A DNA stretch of 64,000 bases from an uncultured Mucilaginibacter sp. (GCA_903866915.1 CAIPPO010000087.1:54096-118095); one strand, 5' to 3'; positions 26,529-37,631 are shown, counted from the first letter of the stretch. Notes: generated by a model not told the origin, from the sequence alone. Made by a program: numbers and translations.

Positions 26529-27596
26529 ATGAACGCCGTCCGCTCTCTGTATTTCGCGGCAATACCGCTTGTGATTTTTTGCTCCTGTAGTAAAAAGGGC
26601 TCCGTCAATCCTGCAAAAATTACTGATACCACATTTAAGCCCTATAATACCGCCGATGTATATGTAGTTGGTAGCGGCCCGGCTCCAACAGGACTTGGTG
26701 CTACCTGTTGGGTCGATGGCATTCCACAATACCTGGGCGATAATACCCCGCAAAGTATAGCAAACGCTATCGTTATACAAGGTAAAGACGTTTATGAGGC
26801 CGGTTGGACCAATGCTTTGTACGGTGCCGATATTGCCACCTATTGGAAAAATGGCGTCGAAACGCAACTAACTTCAGGTACTGTTGTCTCACAAGCCAAT
26901 GGTATAGCTGTATCCGGAAACGATATCTACGTGGCAGGTGTAGTTTACAATACCAATGGCTTGCACCAGGCTGTTTACTGGAAAAATGGTGTGATGACTA
27001 CGCTAACAGATGCCAATACAGTTGCTAAGGCATTTGCGATTGCTGTTTCAGGGCAGGATGTGTACGTAGCCGGGTATATAGATAACTCGGCCGTTTACTG
27101 GAAAAATGGTGTCAGCTATACCTTGAATCCCGACCCATCAACCGACCCTGCACTTTACTCAGCCATTGCCAACAGCATTTCGATCGTAGGAAATGACCTT
27201 TATTTTGCCGGTTCGATAGCCACTTATAGCACCATTGGCATCGTTTCCTGGAAGAACGGGGTAGCTACTCAATACCACGATGGCACCATTTGCTCTATTT
27301 CACAAACTGCCGGTGCCATGTTTACCAACGGACAGGATGTATACCTTGCAGGCTATACCAAGGACCCTAAGACTTTAAAGGCGATCGCCACCTATTGGAA
27401 AAATGGGGTCGAAAAAAAGATCACAGACGGTACTACCAACGCCGAAGCGGATGCGATAACCGCAAATGGGAGCGACGTTTATATCAGCGGACTGCTCAAC
27501 GGAAATGCTACCCTTTGGAAAAATGGCTCTCCCGTACAACTCAACAATACCAGTTCGCCAACGGCCACAACCGGAATTATTGTGGTACCAAAATAG
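26529..27596 (+). CDS. Lipoprotein with seven internal repeats, probable beta-propeller
   Basis: The 355-residue protein has a lipoprotein signal (Cys20 in CSCSK, preceded by a hydrophobic run). The mature part is seven repeats of about 40-48 residues. Each begins x-D-V-Y-x-A-G and contains a YWKNG-V motif followed by L-T-D-G and A-I-x-V-x-G. The DVY-type starts fall near residues 42, 86, 131, 176, 222, 269 and 315. The first copy is diverged (CWVDG for YWKNG). Seven such units suggest a seven-bladed propeller; that fold is inferred. It stands alone between miaB (divergent) and sprA (convergent, 18-bp gap). The ligand is unknown. Confidence 0.85.
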   Translation: MNAVRSLYFAAIPLVIFCSCSKKGSVNPAKITDTTFKPYNTADVYVVGSGPAPTGLGATCWVDGIPQYLGDNTPQSIANAIVIQGKDVYEAGWTNALYGADIATYWKNGVETQLTSGTVVSQANGIAVSGNDIYVAGVVYNTNGLHQAVYWKNGVMTTLTDANTVAKAFAIAVSGQDVYVAGYIDNSAVYWKNGVSYTLNPDPSTDPALYSAIANSISIVGNDLYFAGSIATYSTIGIVSWKNGVATQYHDGTICSISQTAGAMFTNGQDVYLAGYTKDPKTLKAIATYWKNGVEKKITDGTTNAEADAITANGSDVYISGLLNGNATLWKNGSPVQLNNTSSPTATTGIIVVPK

Positions 27597-27614
27597 GTCT
27601 GAAATCTCCTGCAA

Positions 27615-30600
27615 TTATTGCAGCAACAACTTCAGGTTGATACCAAAATTAGTAAATGCCGTATTGAAGGTCTGGGAGGTAAATGGCCGTGTAATATTTG
27701 AATCGTAGAACAGGCTCAGATTAAATCGCTGGTTAATCACGTAATCGACCTCGGGGCGGAAAGTGATATTTTGTGCACCCGATGAAATTTGCGCACCCGG
27801 AATATCCGCCTGGTAGACCAGGGTTTTATTGTTGCGCAGCGAAAAATCCATCTTAAATGTAAGGTCGTTTTTGAGCGAGGCCCCATTAAACAAACCAAAA
27901 GGGAACCTGAAATTGCGCGTCTTATAACCGAACCCGATCACGAGGATATCTTCATTCTGCTGCGCCAGCTGGCTGTTCACCAGGCTCATATTCAGTGTCC
28001 GGGTTTGACGGTATTCGAGATTGGCGGTGAGGTTATTTTTGAAACGTACGTCTACACCCAATAATGGAACAAACTGTTCAAAAATAGTAACAGACGAGAA
28101 CTGGTATTGAGGCAAAAAGTCGCTGTTCTCATCGCGCGAACTCACACCACCGTTTGCTATCGTGTACTGCGGCAAAGTGGTATAGCTACCTACCGTAAAA
28201 GTAGAACGATAGCCGCTGCGCAAGTCGACAGATTCGAACAGTTCGCTAAAGAATGGTATGTGACTTAAACCGGTAAAGCGCATGTCCCAGTTAGGTATCG
28301 GTATCGTCGGAAAGTCACTCAGGCTGATGGTTGAGGCGTTGCGACCGGTGTAGGCAGCGATAAATGCCGGCACAATTACTTCCTGCGAATTAGCGCTGTA
28401 GCCATCGGCATAGGCGCCATTTAGTACTTTGATCGAATTTGGGTTCAGCATGCCGAGCCGTTGTGAAACAATGGCCCGGTTGCTTTCAAATTTGGTGAAA
28501 ACCGGAGATGAATTATCGATACCGCTGATCTTCGAAAATGCAGTTGCCAGCGAAAAATAAGAGATATTATAATCGCCGGTGGTTGTAGGGGTAAGATTTT
28601 GAAAAGAATTATCCGCGCGCAGGAACTTGAATGTACTTTGGTAGGTATGATCCTGTGTTTTGAAAGCGATCAAATCGATCTTGAAATCTTTAAATGGTTC
28701 AAGCGTACTTTTTAGGTGCAGATCCTCATTCAGCGTCGTTACATAAAGTTGATTTTGAAGTGTATCCTGGGTTAGCCAGCCATTTTGCGCTGCTTTTTGC
28801 CTCAGATCCGACTGGCTACCCAGCAGGAAACCGATACCCGGTGCGTTATAGTTAAAATCTTCACCCGCAAAACTACTGTTCGGCAAATAGCCTGGTAAAA
28901 ATGTACCATCAGTTCTTGAATAGGATACAGTCACATTTTTAACACTCGTAAGCAGGCCCAAAAGCACCTTACTTAAACCCGAAATTTCCTCATCCTCTTT
29001 GCCCGGTTCCGGTTTGGCATTTAGCCTTTTCAGGAAAGGGAATTTATTGTAAAGTGTAATAAAATTAAAAGTTGGATTGATTTGTATGGTTCGCGAGTTT
29101 TGTATACTGTTACCCACATTGTAAGCGGGGTCGTTAATGGCAAATAAGGGTTGCGTCTGCCATTGAAAATGCGTTTTATAACTTGCTACCAGGCTTGTCC
29201 AATCCATAAAAGGAATCTTGGCAAGAGGCACGTTATAGTCTAAACTAAGCGTGTGGTTATAATTGGTCGTCCGCCCCATTCGCAGGATATTTTCCCAAAG
29301 TGTATCACGTTTTAGTCCGTCGAGCCGCCCGGCAGGCTCATCTACCGTAGCAAGATTGGTTGCATCAATAGACATGGTTAACGACTTGGTCAGGTTCCAG
29401 CCTAAGCCATACATCGTAGCGATGTTAAATGACTTATTAAAAGTGGTAGGTATAGCAATTAAGGTGTTAGGATCGTTATTGCGCAGCGTATTTTCTGAGT
29501 AGAACCGATCGAAATTGATACTGTAATTGATTCGGGAAGGCACCAGGTCGATGTTGATGTCGCGTATAAGGGCCAGGGTATTGCTTTTAATAATTTTTTC
29601 GAGTGGCGTTAAATATTTTGGCGCAACGGTAAAATTATAAGAGAGCGAAGCATGATAAGTTTTTTCAAAATCATTCTCCGTAGTAAAATCATGGTGGTCA
29701 TATTCCACATACGAATAGCTGGCGTTAAAATTCTCGATATCCCAGGGCTGCGGTATGGCTTTGGCATTGGTTCGAGCCTTGTGCACGTTAGTCAGGTTGA
29801 AGCCCTTACGCAGTGTATAATCTTCGGCTGCATTCTGTATCGAGTCGCGTTGTTTGGTGCTGGTAGCTGCGTTTAGCGACTGCTTCAGCGTAACATCCGG
29901 CTGGGCTGGATCGTATTCCGGTAAACTTACCTGGTGCGACACATTCACATACAGCGGAACATGGATACCACTTTTTTCCGGGAAAAACTTACCGAGTTCA
30001 GCGCTGCCAGTAACATTGTAAGAACGGGTGTCGCTCATACTGCGATCGGCCAATTGCGAATCCAGGTTTCCAAAGCCAACCGTAGTTTTGCTCCCGGTAA
30101 CCGTAACATTTGCAAAATCGGCTAGCTTGGCATCAAACCTACCGGTTGCAGCCCAACCTCCGCGATTGTCAAAATCGGTCATGCGCAATTCATCAAACCA
30201 TAAAATACCGGTTTTATCTAATCCGTCGTCGGCACCAGGCGCCGAATCAGCTTTGAAAGGGTTGCGCACGCCCAGCATTACGGTTGCCACGCGACTCAAA
30301 TCGGGCTGCCCTTTGATCGTTATTTTATTGTGCCCATCGGTCACCGTAAATGGAAGGGTCAGCGGCCAGGGCAGTCCGTTCAATTTCGCATTATCGCGCG
30401 CCAGTTTGGCGTTGACCAGCAAGCTCAGCTGCAGATCGAGCTCATTGGCTGCCGGCCAGATGGCGTTAGGATCGCTGGTTCCGCCCTGCGTTACTTTCAT
30501 CGGTATCTCATACTCGTAGTAGTTATCTGTATAATCAATACCCAAACGAATAAATGCATTTACATCGTTATCTTTCAGTTGTGTCCCTTCGGCATGGATA

Positions 30601-33600
30601 AACATTTGAAGTCGCTTGTATTTACGCAGGTCGTTGTTGAAATCTTTAAAAGCAGCACGCGAATATCCATCCCTGAGCGAAGTAAAATTCAATGAAAGCG
30701 ATTGTTCGTTTAACTGGGTGCTGGTTTGGATATTGTTATAATTGCGCTGACGTGTAATTCCAGGAGGCACGACATAAGGAATAGGTGTGCGGTTACCGTT
30801 CTCCTCAATATTTACAGTTTCAACGTCTATCGTCGAGTTGTCCAGCGGTGGATTTACAATCAAGGGATCAGCAATAACGTTTGCCGGATTATTCTCGGTA
30901 TTGAAAGCACGCCATTCGCCGCGTACTAACTGCAAGGCAGCAAACCGCAGGATAGCGGTATCCGCAAAATTTGTCAAAAACATACGCATGAAGCGTATTG
31001 ATTTAAAATCCTGAATATTGCCCACTGCCTGGTTATATGCATTAATAGGGATGCGGAACTGGTACCAGGTAACATTTTGTGTTGTACCATTCGGGAGCTT
31101 TACCTGCGAAGTAACCTTGTCATTGATATAGTTTTGCCCGACAATCATTCCGGCAGGGGTCAACGAAACATGGTACTGGAAATACTCCTCATCCTGGTTC
31201 ATGTTGTTATCACGATCCACGTCCTCAGCATCAGGTAGCGAAGTTGAGGCCGAAGTAGCAAGTCCGAGTGTCGCCTGCGATTGGGCCGAGGTTTTTGAAT
31301 TGCCTTCAGTACCATTGTATTTGGCATAACGCTGTAAAATGGTAGCCTGCTGCTGGTCGAGCTGTGGCCCCTGGTAGTATTGGTAGTCGTCCGATGAAGG
31401 GTCGGCAGCAAAGTTAGCCGCGGCCTGGGCATTTACAACCCCGCGGACCTGGGAAACCACGTTGGCAAATTTAGCCTGTTCATCGGCATCGCTCAAGCCA
31501 TCAAGACCGATATCTTGTATAACCCTGGATGCCGGGTTACTATCGAAAGCATTTACAACGGGCTGTATTTTGGAAACACGTCCCCAGGCTGTCGTATCAA
31601 CCTGCGTAAAATCGCCGTTGACCGGGATATCATTTTCTGTGCTTTTGCGGCCGTCGAGCAAGATATCTTCCGAAATATTACCGAGGTTAAAATACAAGTC
31701 GCCACCCTTTGAGTTGGGTTTACCAATAAAAGGGTCCATCACCCAAAATTCGATATATTGTACATTGAGCGACTCAAAATCGTTTGTTGATATCCCCCTG
31801 AATATACCACCCCATTTGCTGGTCGGATTATTGAAAGTACCATCGGTATTTAAGCCGGTTGTAGTGTAATTGTAGGGACCACGAACCATAGGGTAAAAGG
31901 CAAGGTCGAGGGTAGGCAGGGTAAGCGGCTGGCCGGTAATCGACTGCTTATAAGGGAAAACTTCCGTCTCTAACACTTCCCTTTCGTAGGGTTTCGATAG
32001 TTCATTTCGCGAAACAGGGATTGTACCGGCATAAAAAATCGGGTCGATATTATAAAATGCAAGGCGGGCGCGGTTAAAGCCATAGCTCAGATTATCAAAG
32101 TTTGTTGCTTCTTTAAAGAGCTGCGGCGTACCGGAAATTTGCCAGGAAGACGAACTTTTGAGGTCGATGATCGATTGGCTGCTCTCAAAATCATCCATGT
32201 AAGCAGTGCCGTTTTTTGAGCCCGCGAAATTCAATGTGGAAGGCGTGCCAGGTAACAGGCCAGCAAATTCGCCGGTGAAACTAATGGACGAAGGCGCTTT
32301 GGTGCTGATGAACGGAATTTTATCTACTAAGCGGGTAAGGAAGCGAGACGGCGAATTATAGTTAACATCAAACCCATACATGGTATTGGATACCGACTCC
32401 TGACCAATAACCTCGTTTTGGGTGATCGGAGTTTCGCTGAGGTGCATATAGGTTGCGCCCAGGGCTAACTTATCATTAACCTGGTAATCAAATCGGGTTC
32501 CGAACAGCGATTTTTGTTGAACGCCGAACAATTCGTTATTTTCAAGGTTCACCGTTATAGGTTGGCCTGATGCAAGCAGCGCCTGGTTGATGATATGAAT
32601 TTTTCCGGCGCTATAGTCAACTGTATAGTCGTTCCCTTCTACCAATTTAGTCGCGCCAGTAGTGACAGATACAGATCCCTGTGGGATATTGGTTGCATTC
32701 AATTGGTATTCCGTGCCGCTTTGCGATGTATAGGTACCCTTGATGAGATAACGGTTCAATTGCGGAAAAAACTGCTGGGCTATCGTTTTCGTCGAATCGT
32801 AGATCGGCTGATAAACGTATCGGCTGATAAGGTTCTGTTCGCCCGGGTCGAATTGTTTGGCCAGGTCGGAGCCAAAAGGTTCGAGTACCGGGAATATGAT
32901 TCTTCCGTTCAGGGAGTCGATGGTGATACCCTGCAGGAAGTCGAAATACCCATCAGGCTGCTTATTTAATTGTGCGTCGAGGTTATCGAGGCCGGTCAAC
33001 TGCAGCCATAATTTACCTTTGGTATGGATTCCTTCCTCCATAATAGGTTTGGCAATACCAGAGTTTTCATCCAACCTGGAGATATTCATTCTGAAATTAT
33101 TACGGCTAACCTGATAGGCCCCCAGCGTATAGATGTTTTTCATCATCAACTTCCAGGTCGGTAAGTTGGTTTTAGTGAGCGTATTTTTTAATAACTTCAC
33201 ATATAACACTTGTGGTATGGTAGCATTTACAGGTTGATCGGTTGAAAATTCACCTACCTGGTAAGTTTGCCCGTTTACCGTGTATTGGTAAGCAACGGCA
33301 AGCACCTCATCGTTATTCAGCGGATAGTTAAGCGAAACATAGCCTAGTTGCGGATGCAAAACGTATTCTTTGTCAGTCAGTTTTCTGGCATAGGTTAATT
33401 TTGCATAGTTATCGCTTCCTCCGCTGGCCTGGAAATAGGAGTTTACAGTATTCGAATTAGTTTGTCTGGCCGAAGCTGGTAAATTTTGCAGCAGAGAGTT
33501 AGATTGCTGCGCCACACCGGGGCCCGAAAAGCCCGCGGGCAGACCGCTGAATCCGGCACCACCCTGAACCAGAGATTTGTTGTAGGGTTTGTTCTCACCA

Positions 33601-34673
33601 AGGTCCATAAATGCCAAAACATCGCGCGAACCTATGGTGCTGTTATTGCGGTTTGTCACCCAAACTTCAATGCGGGTAACGCTAACGTTAGAACTGATGA
33701 TAGGGATGTTAGCAAGCGCTTTGTTATAATTATCTCTGAAATATTGAGCGAGGAAATAGTGGCGGTTTGCTTCATAATCGGCAGGGGTAAAACTAAAAGT
33801 GCCCTGTTGAGCGCCATTCGAAATGGTGATCGACTTTGCCTTTGATCGCTGTTGTGAAAATACGCTGGTTACGTTTAACTTGCCAAACTTAAGCTTGGTT
33901 TTTACACCAAACAACGCTTCTGTTCCGCTGATTAGTGTTGTATTGAGCGGGAAACTTACAGTTCCAACTTCTATTTTTTGTATGATCTCATCCGGGTTAC
34001 CGGTATAATCCATTTTAATCTGGTTATCAAACTGGTACTGGGCATCGGTATTGTAATTGGTAGATATTTTCAACTTATCGCCTATCGAACCTGTCAGGTT
34101 CATCTGGATACGTTCGTTAAAGTTAAAGTTAAACTGCGTCCGCTGCTGGGTATTAAACAGCGGGTTTTGATTGCTGTTAACCTGTCCGGCCACAATCATT
34201 TCGGCTGAGCCCTGGGGACGCAGCGTAATTTCTGAGCTACCAAACATCTGCTCAAAAGTATGACTGCGCACTTTGATCTGCGGTATAAAGCCGTCCTGTT
34301 GCGACTGATAGGCGTACTTATCAGCCGTTTGCTTAAAATATACCCGCTCGTTCTCGCGCTCTTTCAGCGACAGGTATTCGGCAAAAGTGAGGTATCTTGG
34401 AGGACGGTAATTGAAACCGCCTACTCGTTCATATAAAATGTATTGGTTACTTACGGGGTCGTATTCAATGGTCTTCACCAGGCCGGGAGGATCGGGCAGC
34501 AGATAGCCTTGCCGCAACTGGTTACCCCTTGTTTCGATTCCGTTATACGGTGATTTCACCGTAAGCGTATCGTGTTGGGAACCGAGCTGTTGCGCGAAAA
34601 CCTTTCCATATCCGCAAAAAACGAAGGTCAAGCAGGCAAAAGCTACAATTTTGGAAGTAAAAGTCCGGACCAA
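27615..34673 (-). CDS. sprA: Type IX secretion outer-membrane translocon SprA (Sov)
   Basis: The 2352-residue protein is the length and composition expected of the giant SprA barrel that carries T9SS cargo through the outer membrane. Recognised features include the signal peptide (residues ~1-27 ending VFA-Q), the early YKTNAYQF-like beta repeats rich in Asn/Gln/Thr, GNPDEIIQKIEVGTVSFPL, the SFTGEFAGLLPG and GTAYMDDFESSQS segments, and a C-terminal beta-rich end. The first codon must be TTG at 34673: an in-frame stop lies four codons upstream and there is no ATG near the signal peptide. ruvA lies 25 bp upstream, consistent with co-transcription. No T9SS cargo C-terminal domain was recognised elsewhere in the window. 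Confidence 0.95.
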   Translation of the reverse strand: MVRTFTSKIVAFACLTFVFCGYGKVFAQQLGSQHDTLTVKSPYNGIETRGNQLRQGYLLPDPPGLVKTIEYDPVSNQYILYERVGGFNYRPPRYLTFAEYLSLKERENERVYFKQTADKYAYQSQQDGFIPQIKVRSHTFEQMFGSSEITLRPQGSAEMIVAGQVNSNQNPLFNTQQRTQFNFNFNERIQMNLTGSIGDKLKISTNYNTDAQYQFDNQIKMDYTGNPDEIIQKIEVGTVSFPLNTTLISGTEALFGVKTKLKFGKLNVTSVFSQQRSKAKSITISNGAQQGTFSFTPADYEANRHYFLAQYFRDNYNKALANIPIISSNVSVTRIEVWVTNRNNSTIGSRDVLAFMDLGENKPYNKSLVQGGAGFSGLPAGFSGPGVAQQSNSLLQNLPASARQTNSNTVNSYFQASGGSDNYAKLTYARKLTDKEYVLHPQLGYVSLNYPLNNDEVLAVAYQYTVNGQTYQVGEFSTDQPVNATIPQVLYVKLLKNTLTKTNLPTWKLMMKNIYTLGAYQVSRNNFRMNISRLDENSGIAKPIMEEGIHTKGKLWLQLTGLDNLDAQLNKQPDGYFDFLQGITIDSLNGRIIFPVLEPFGSDLAKQFDPGEQNLISRYVYQPIYDSTKTIAQQFFPQLNRYLIKGTYTSQSGTEYQLNATNIPQGSVSVTTGATKLVEGNDYTVDYSAGKIHIINQALLASGQPITVNLENNELFGVQQKSLFGTRFDYQVNDKLALGATYMHLSETPITQNEVIGQESVSNTMYGFDVNYNSPSRFLTRLVDKIPFISTKAPSSISFTGEFAGLLPGTPSTLNFAGSKNGTAYMDDFESSQSIIDLKSSSSWQISGTPQLFKEATNFDNLSYGFNRARLAFYNIDPIFYAGTIPVSRNELSKPYEREVLETEVFPYKQSITGQPLTLPTLDLAFYPMVRGPYNYTTTGLNTDGTFNNPTSKWGGIFRGISTNDFESLNVQYIEFWVMDPFIGKPNSKGGDLYFNLGNISEDILLDGRKSTENDIPVNGDFTQVDTTAWGRVSKIQPVVNAFDSNPASRVIQDIGLDGLSDADEQAKFANVVSQVRGVVNAQAAANFAADPSSDDYQYYQGPQLDQQQATILQRYAKYNGTEGNSKTSAQSQATLGLATSASTSLPDAEDVDRDNNMNQDEEYFQYHVSLTPAGMIVGQNYINDKVTSQVKLPNGTTQNVTWYQFRIPINAYNQAVGNIQDFKSIRFMRMFLTNFADTAILRFAALQLVRGEWRAFNTENNPANVIADPLIVNPPLDNSTIDVETVNIEENGNRTPIPYVVPPGITRQRNYNNIQTSTQLNEQSLSLNFTSLRDGYSRAAFKDFNNDLRKYKRLQMFIHAEGTQLKDNDVNAFIRLGIDYTDNYYEYEIPMKVTQGGTSDPNAIWPAANELDLQLSLLVNAKLARDNAKLNGLPWPLTLPFTVTDGHNKITIKGQPDLSRVATVMLGVRNPFKADSAPGADDGLDKTGILWFDELRMTDFDNRGGWAATGRFDAKLADFANVTVTGSKTTVGFGNLDSQLADRSMSDTRSYNVTGSAELGKFFPEKSGIHVPLYVNVSHQVSLPEYDPAQPDVTLKQSLNAATSTKQRDSIQNAAEDYTLRKGFNLTNVHKARTNAKAIPQPWDIENFNASYSYVEYDHHDFTTENDFEKTYHASLSYNFTVAPKYLTPLEKIIKSNTLALIRDINIDLVPSRINYSINFDRFYSENTLRNNDPNTLIAIPTTFNKSFNIATMYGLGWNLTKSLTMSIDATNLATVDEPAGRLDGLKRDTLWENILRMGRTTNYNHTLSLDYNVPLAKIPFMDWTSLVASYKTHFQWQTQPLFAINDPAYNVGNSIQNSRTIQINPTFNFITLYNKFPFLKRLNAKPEPGKEDEEISGLSKVLLGLLTSVKNVTVSYSRTDGTFLPGYLPNSSFAGEDFNYNAPGIGFLLGSQSDLRQKAAQNGWLTQDTLQNQLYVTTLNEDLHLKSTLEPFKDFKIDLIAFKTQDHTYQSTFKFLRADNSFQNLTPTTTGDYNISYFSLATAFSKISGIDNSSPVFTKFESNRAIVSQRLGMLNPNSIKVLNGAYADGYSANSQEVIVPAFIAAYTGRNASTISLSDFPTIPIPNWDMRFTGLSHIPFFSELFESVDLRSGYRSTFTVGSYTTLPQYTIANGGVSSRDENSDFLPQYQFSSVTIFEQFVPLLGVDVRFKNNLTANLEYRQTRTLNMSLVNSQLAQQNEDILVIGFGYKTRNFRFPFGLFNGASLKNDLTFKMDFSLRNNKTLVYQADIPGAQISSGAQNITFRPEVDYVINQRFNLSLFYDSNITRPFTSQTFNTAFTNFGINLKLLLQ

Positions 34674-34698
34674 GATTAAGGATTAAAAACCTAAATAA

Positions 34699-35283
34699 CT
34701 ATAAACTTTTTAGTGCGAATTTAATTAATTGTTCAACAGTTAAACTGCCGCTATTTTTATTTAATTCCTGGTCAATAACCTTTTCAGCAGCATTTCGAGC
34801 AAAGCCCAGCATTACCAGGGCCGAAACAGCCTCATCTTTCACTGTTCTGTTTACTGGCATGGCTATCAGCGTATCAGGGCCGTTCTTTTTCAACTTATCC
34901 TGCAGCTCCAGAACCAGCCTTTGTGCTGTTTTGGGACCAATACCTTTGATCTGCTGAATGAGGGGCACATTACCGCTAACAATGGCCGCTTGTATTTCTT
35001 CGGGCGTGATAGCCGAAAGCATCATTAGGCCTGTGCCGGCACCAACACCGGATACCGAGATCAGGTGAAGAAAGAGGCGGCGTTCGCCTTCATCGGCGAA
35101 TCCGTAAAGGGTATGAGCATCCTCTTTTACATGGAGCCAGGTGAAAAGTTTGCAGCGCTCCGCATTACCCAGCTTTGAATAGGTATTGAGGGAAATATTG
35201 ATATGATAGCCTACGCCGGCTGCATCAATTACTACATAAGAAGGGCTTTTGTAAGCCAGTTTTCCATCAATATATGCATACAT
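34699..35283 (-). CDS. ruvA: Holliday junction branch-migration protein RuvA
   Basis: RuvA binds four-way DNA junctions and recruits the RuvB motor. The 194-residue protein has an N-terminal OB domain (MYAYIDGKLAYKSPSYVVIDAAGVGY at the start, shortened here), two helix-hairpin-helix motifs (SVSGVGAGTGLMMLSA and IKGIGPKTAQRLVLEL), and the C-terminal RuvB-binding domain (DEAVSALVMLGF). It lies 19 bp after the malic-enzyme stop and before sprA. RuvB and RuvC are not here. Confidence 0.97.
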   Translation of the reverse strand: MYAYIDGKLAYKSPSYVVIDAAGVGYHINISLNTYSKLGNAERCKLFTWLHVKEDAHTLYGFADEGERRLFLHLISVSGVGAGTGLMMLSAITPEEIQAAIVSGNVPLIQQIKGIGPKTAQRLVLELQDKLKKNGPDTLIAMPVNRTVKDEAVSALVMLGFARNAAEKVIDQELNKNSGSLTVEQLIKFALKSL

Positions 35284-35302
35284 AGGATACCATCCAATTT
35301 TA

Positions 35303-37606
35303 TTAACGTGTACGTGAAATTACCTCCTGAGGTTCGTTTTCGGCCTTTTCCTGAGCATCAACAACTGCAATTGTTACCATATTTACAATTTCCCTGACCG
35401 AACTACCCAGCTGGAGTACATGGACCGATTTTTTAAGGCCCAGTAATATCGGGCCAACGGCTTCTGCATCACCAATTTCCTGCAACAATTTATAGGCAAT
35501 ATTGCCCGATTCCAATGTCGGGAAAATGAGCGTATTTGCTGGTGCACCATTCAGGGTCGAGAAGGGGAAATTATCGGAAAGCAGGGTTGGATTAAGTGCA
35601 AAGTTAGCCTGCAGATCACCGTCGACAACCATGTCGGGGAAGCGCTCATGCAGCAAGCGTACCGTTTCACGGGTTTTGTTGGGGATCTCTCCGTCATTTG
35701 AGCCAAAATTAGAGTAGGACAACACGGCGATACGTGGTTTGACATTAAATTGGCGGACAGAGTGGTCGATCAAGGCAGTAATGTCCACCAACTCTTCGAC
35801 AGTTGGATCAACATTTACCGTCGCATCCCCGATAAATACCGGGCCTTTTTTTGTCAGCATCATATACATACCGGCTACGCGGTTAACGCCCGCCTGGGTG
35901 CCAATAACCTGCAGTGCCGGTTTGATAGTAGTTACATAGTCCTTAGTAAGACCCGAAATGAGCGCATCGGCGTCGCCGAACTGCACCATGCAGGCCCCAA
36001 AGTAATTGCGGTGCGTCAATAACTTTTTGGCCTCAGATTCTGTAACACCGCGGCGCTGGCGTTTATTATACAAATACTCGGCGTATTCGTTAAAACGACC
36101 TGGTTCTTCGCGGGGATCAATGATCTCCACATCGTCGAGCTCGAGGTCGCTATGTTTAATAATGTATTTGATGCGGTTGCAATTACCCAACAAGATCGGG
36201 GTCGCAATATTTTCTTCCCGAACGATTTGAGCTGCCTTTAATATTTTATAATTGTCGGCTTCGGCAAAAACTACACGTTTAGGATTTTGCTTGGCTTTAT
36301 TAGAAATATTTCTCAGGATCCGGTCGTCGGCACCTATACTTAATCGCAGATGCTCTTTATAAGCGTCCCAGTCGGTAATAGCTTTACGTGCCACACCCGA
36401 CTCCATTGCCGCACGGGCTACCGCCGAAGACACTTCGGTGATTAGCCTTTGGTCCATTGGTTTGGGTATGATATAATCTCTGCCAAATTTTAGGTTGCGG
36501 GTATTGTACGCCAGGTTAACTTCTTCAGGCACCGCTTTTTTTGCAAGCTCGGCGATAGCCTGTACAGCCGCCAGTTTCATTTCTTCATTGATCGCTGTTG
36601 CACGCACATCAAGTGCTCCGCGGAAGATGTAAGGAAAGCCCAATACGTTATTCACCTGGTTAGGGAAATCGGCCCTGCCGGTTGCCATCAACAAATCTTT
36701 GCGTGCTTTTATTGCTACATCATAAGCTATTTCGGGTACCGGGTTAGCCATAGCAAAAACAATAGGGTTTTTAGCCATTCCCTTAAGCATGTCGGGGGTT
36801 ACAACATTTCCCGCTGATAGGCCAATAAACACGTCTGCACCTTTTAGCGCGTCGGTTAAGTTGGCAATATCTGCGCGCGCCGTAGCAAAATTCAGCCGTA
36901 TTTCGTCCAGGTCGGTACGATTTGGCGTTATCAGGCCATTGATGTCGAACATGACCAGGTTTTCCTTTTTCAAACCCAGCGACAGGTATATTTTGGAACA
37001 GGATATCGCGGCGGCCCCGGCGCCGTTAACCACCATTTTTATTTTGTCGATTTTCTTTCCTTGTATCTCGCAGGCATTAAGCAGTGCGGCGCCTGAAATG
37101 ATGGCTGTGCCATGCTGATCGTCGTGCATGACAGGTATTTTCATTTCGGCTTTCAAACGCCGTTCAATCTCGAAGCAGCTGGGTGCTGATATATCCTCGA
37201 GGTTGATACCGCCAAAAGTTGGTTCAAGCGACTTTACGATCATGACGAACTCATCTACTGATTTCGCATTCACTTCAAGGTCAAATACGTCGATATCGGC
37301 ATAAATCTTAAACAACAGACCCTTGCCCTCCATCACCGGTTTTGCAGCTTCCGGACCAATATTACCAAGGCCCAAAACAGCTGTACCATTGGTAATAACC
37401 GCAACCAGATTACTTTTTGCAGTGTATTTGTATACATCCTCAACATTGTCGGCTATACGGAGACAGGGTTCTGCAACCCCAGGCGAATAAGCCAGGGTAA
37501 GATCACGCTGCGAATTGGTTGGCTTGGTTGGCACCACCTGTATCTTGCCCGGACGGCCATTGGAATGGTAATCCAGTGCATCCTGCTTTCGGTTGGTTTT
37601 TTGCAT
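35303..37606 (-). CDS. maeB: NADP-dependent malic enzyme with phosphotransacetylase-like domain
   Basis: This cytoplasmic enzyme of 767 residues oxidatively decarboxylates malate to pyruvate with NADP. The N-terminal ~430 residues are the malic domain ([56 protein letters not shown]). The C-terminal ~330 residues are a phosphate-acetyltransferase-like domain that in this family is regulatory rather than catalytic. ruvA and sprA follow on the same strand. A -7 box is present at 37632-37639. Confidence 0.96.
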   Translation of the reverse strand: MQKTNRKQDALDYHSNGRPGKIQVVPTKPTNSQRDLTLAYSPGVAEPCLRIADNVEDVYKYTAKSNLVAVITNGTAVLGLGNIGPEAAKPVMEGKGLLFKIYADIDVFDLEVNAKSVDEFVMIVKSLEPTFGGINLEDISAPSCFEIERRLKAEMKIPVMHDDQHGTAIISGAALLNACEIQGKKIDKIKMVVNGAGAAAISCSKIYLSLGLKKENLVMFDINGLITPNRTDLDEIRLNFATARADIANLTDALKGADVFIGLSAGNVVTPDMLKGMAKNPIVFAMANPVPEIAYDVAIKARKDLLMATGRADFPNQVNNVLGFPYIFRGALDVRATAINEEMKLAAVQAIAELAKKAVPEEVNLAYNTRNLKFGRDYIIPKPMDQRLITEVSSAVARAAMESGVARKAITDWDAYKEHLRLSIGADDRILRNISNKAKQNPKRVVFAEADNYKILKAAQIVREENIATPILLGNCNRIKYIIKHSDLELDDVEIIDPREEPGRFNEYAEYLYNKRQRRGVTESEAKKLLTHRNYFGACMVQFGDADALISGLTKDYVTTIKPALQVIGTQAGVNRVAGMYMMLTKKGPVFIGDATVNVDPTVEELVDITALIDHSVRQFNVKPRIAVLSYSNFGSNDGEIPNKTRETVRLLHERFPDMVVDGDLQANFALNPTLLSDNFPFSTLNGAPANTLIFPTLESGNIAYKLLQEIGDAEAVGPILLGLKKSVHVLQLGSSVREIVNMVTIAVVDAQEKAENEPQEVISRTR

Positions 37607-37631
37607 GGTTTATAATAGCGTTACTATCGTC

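Noticed and set aside
30028..30519. Plus-strand frames opposite sprA
   Set aside because: Several frames of 70-160 codons lie antisense to sprA. All are shadows of the 2352-codon gene.
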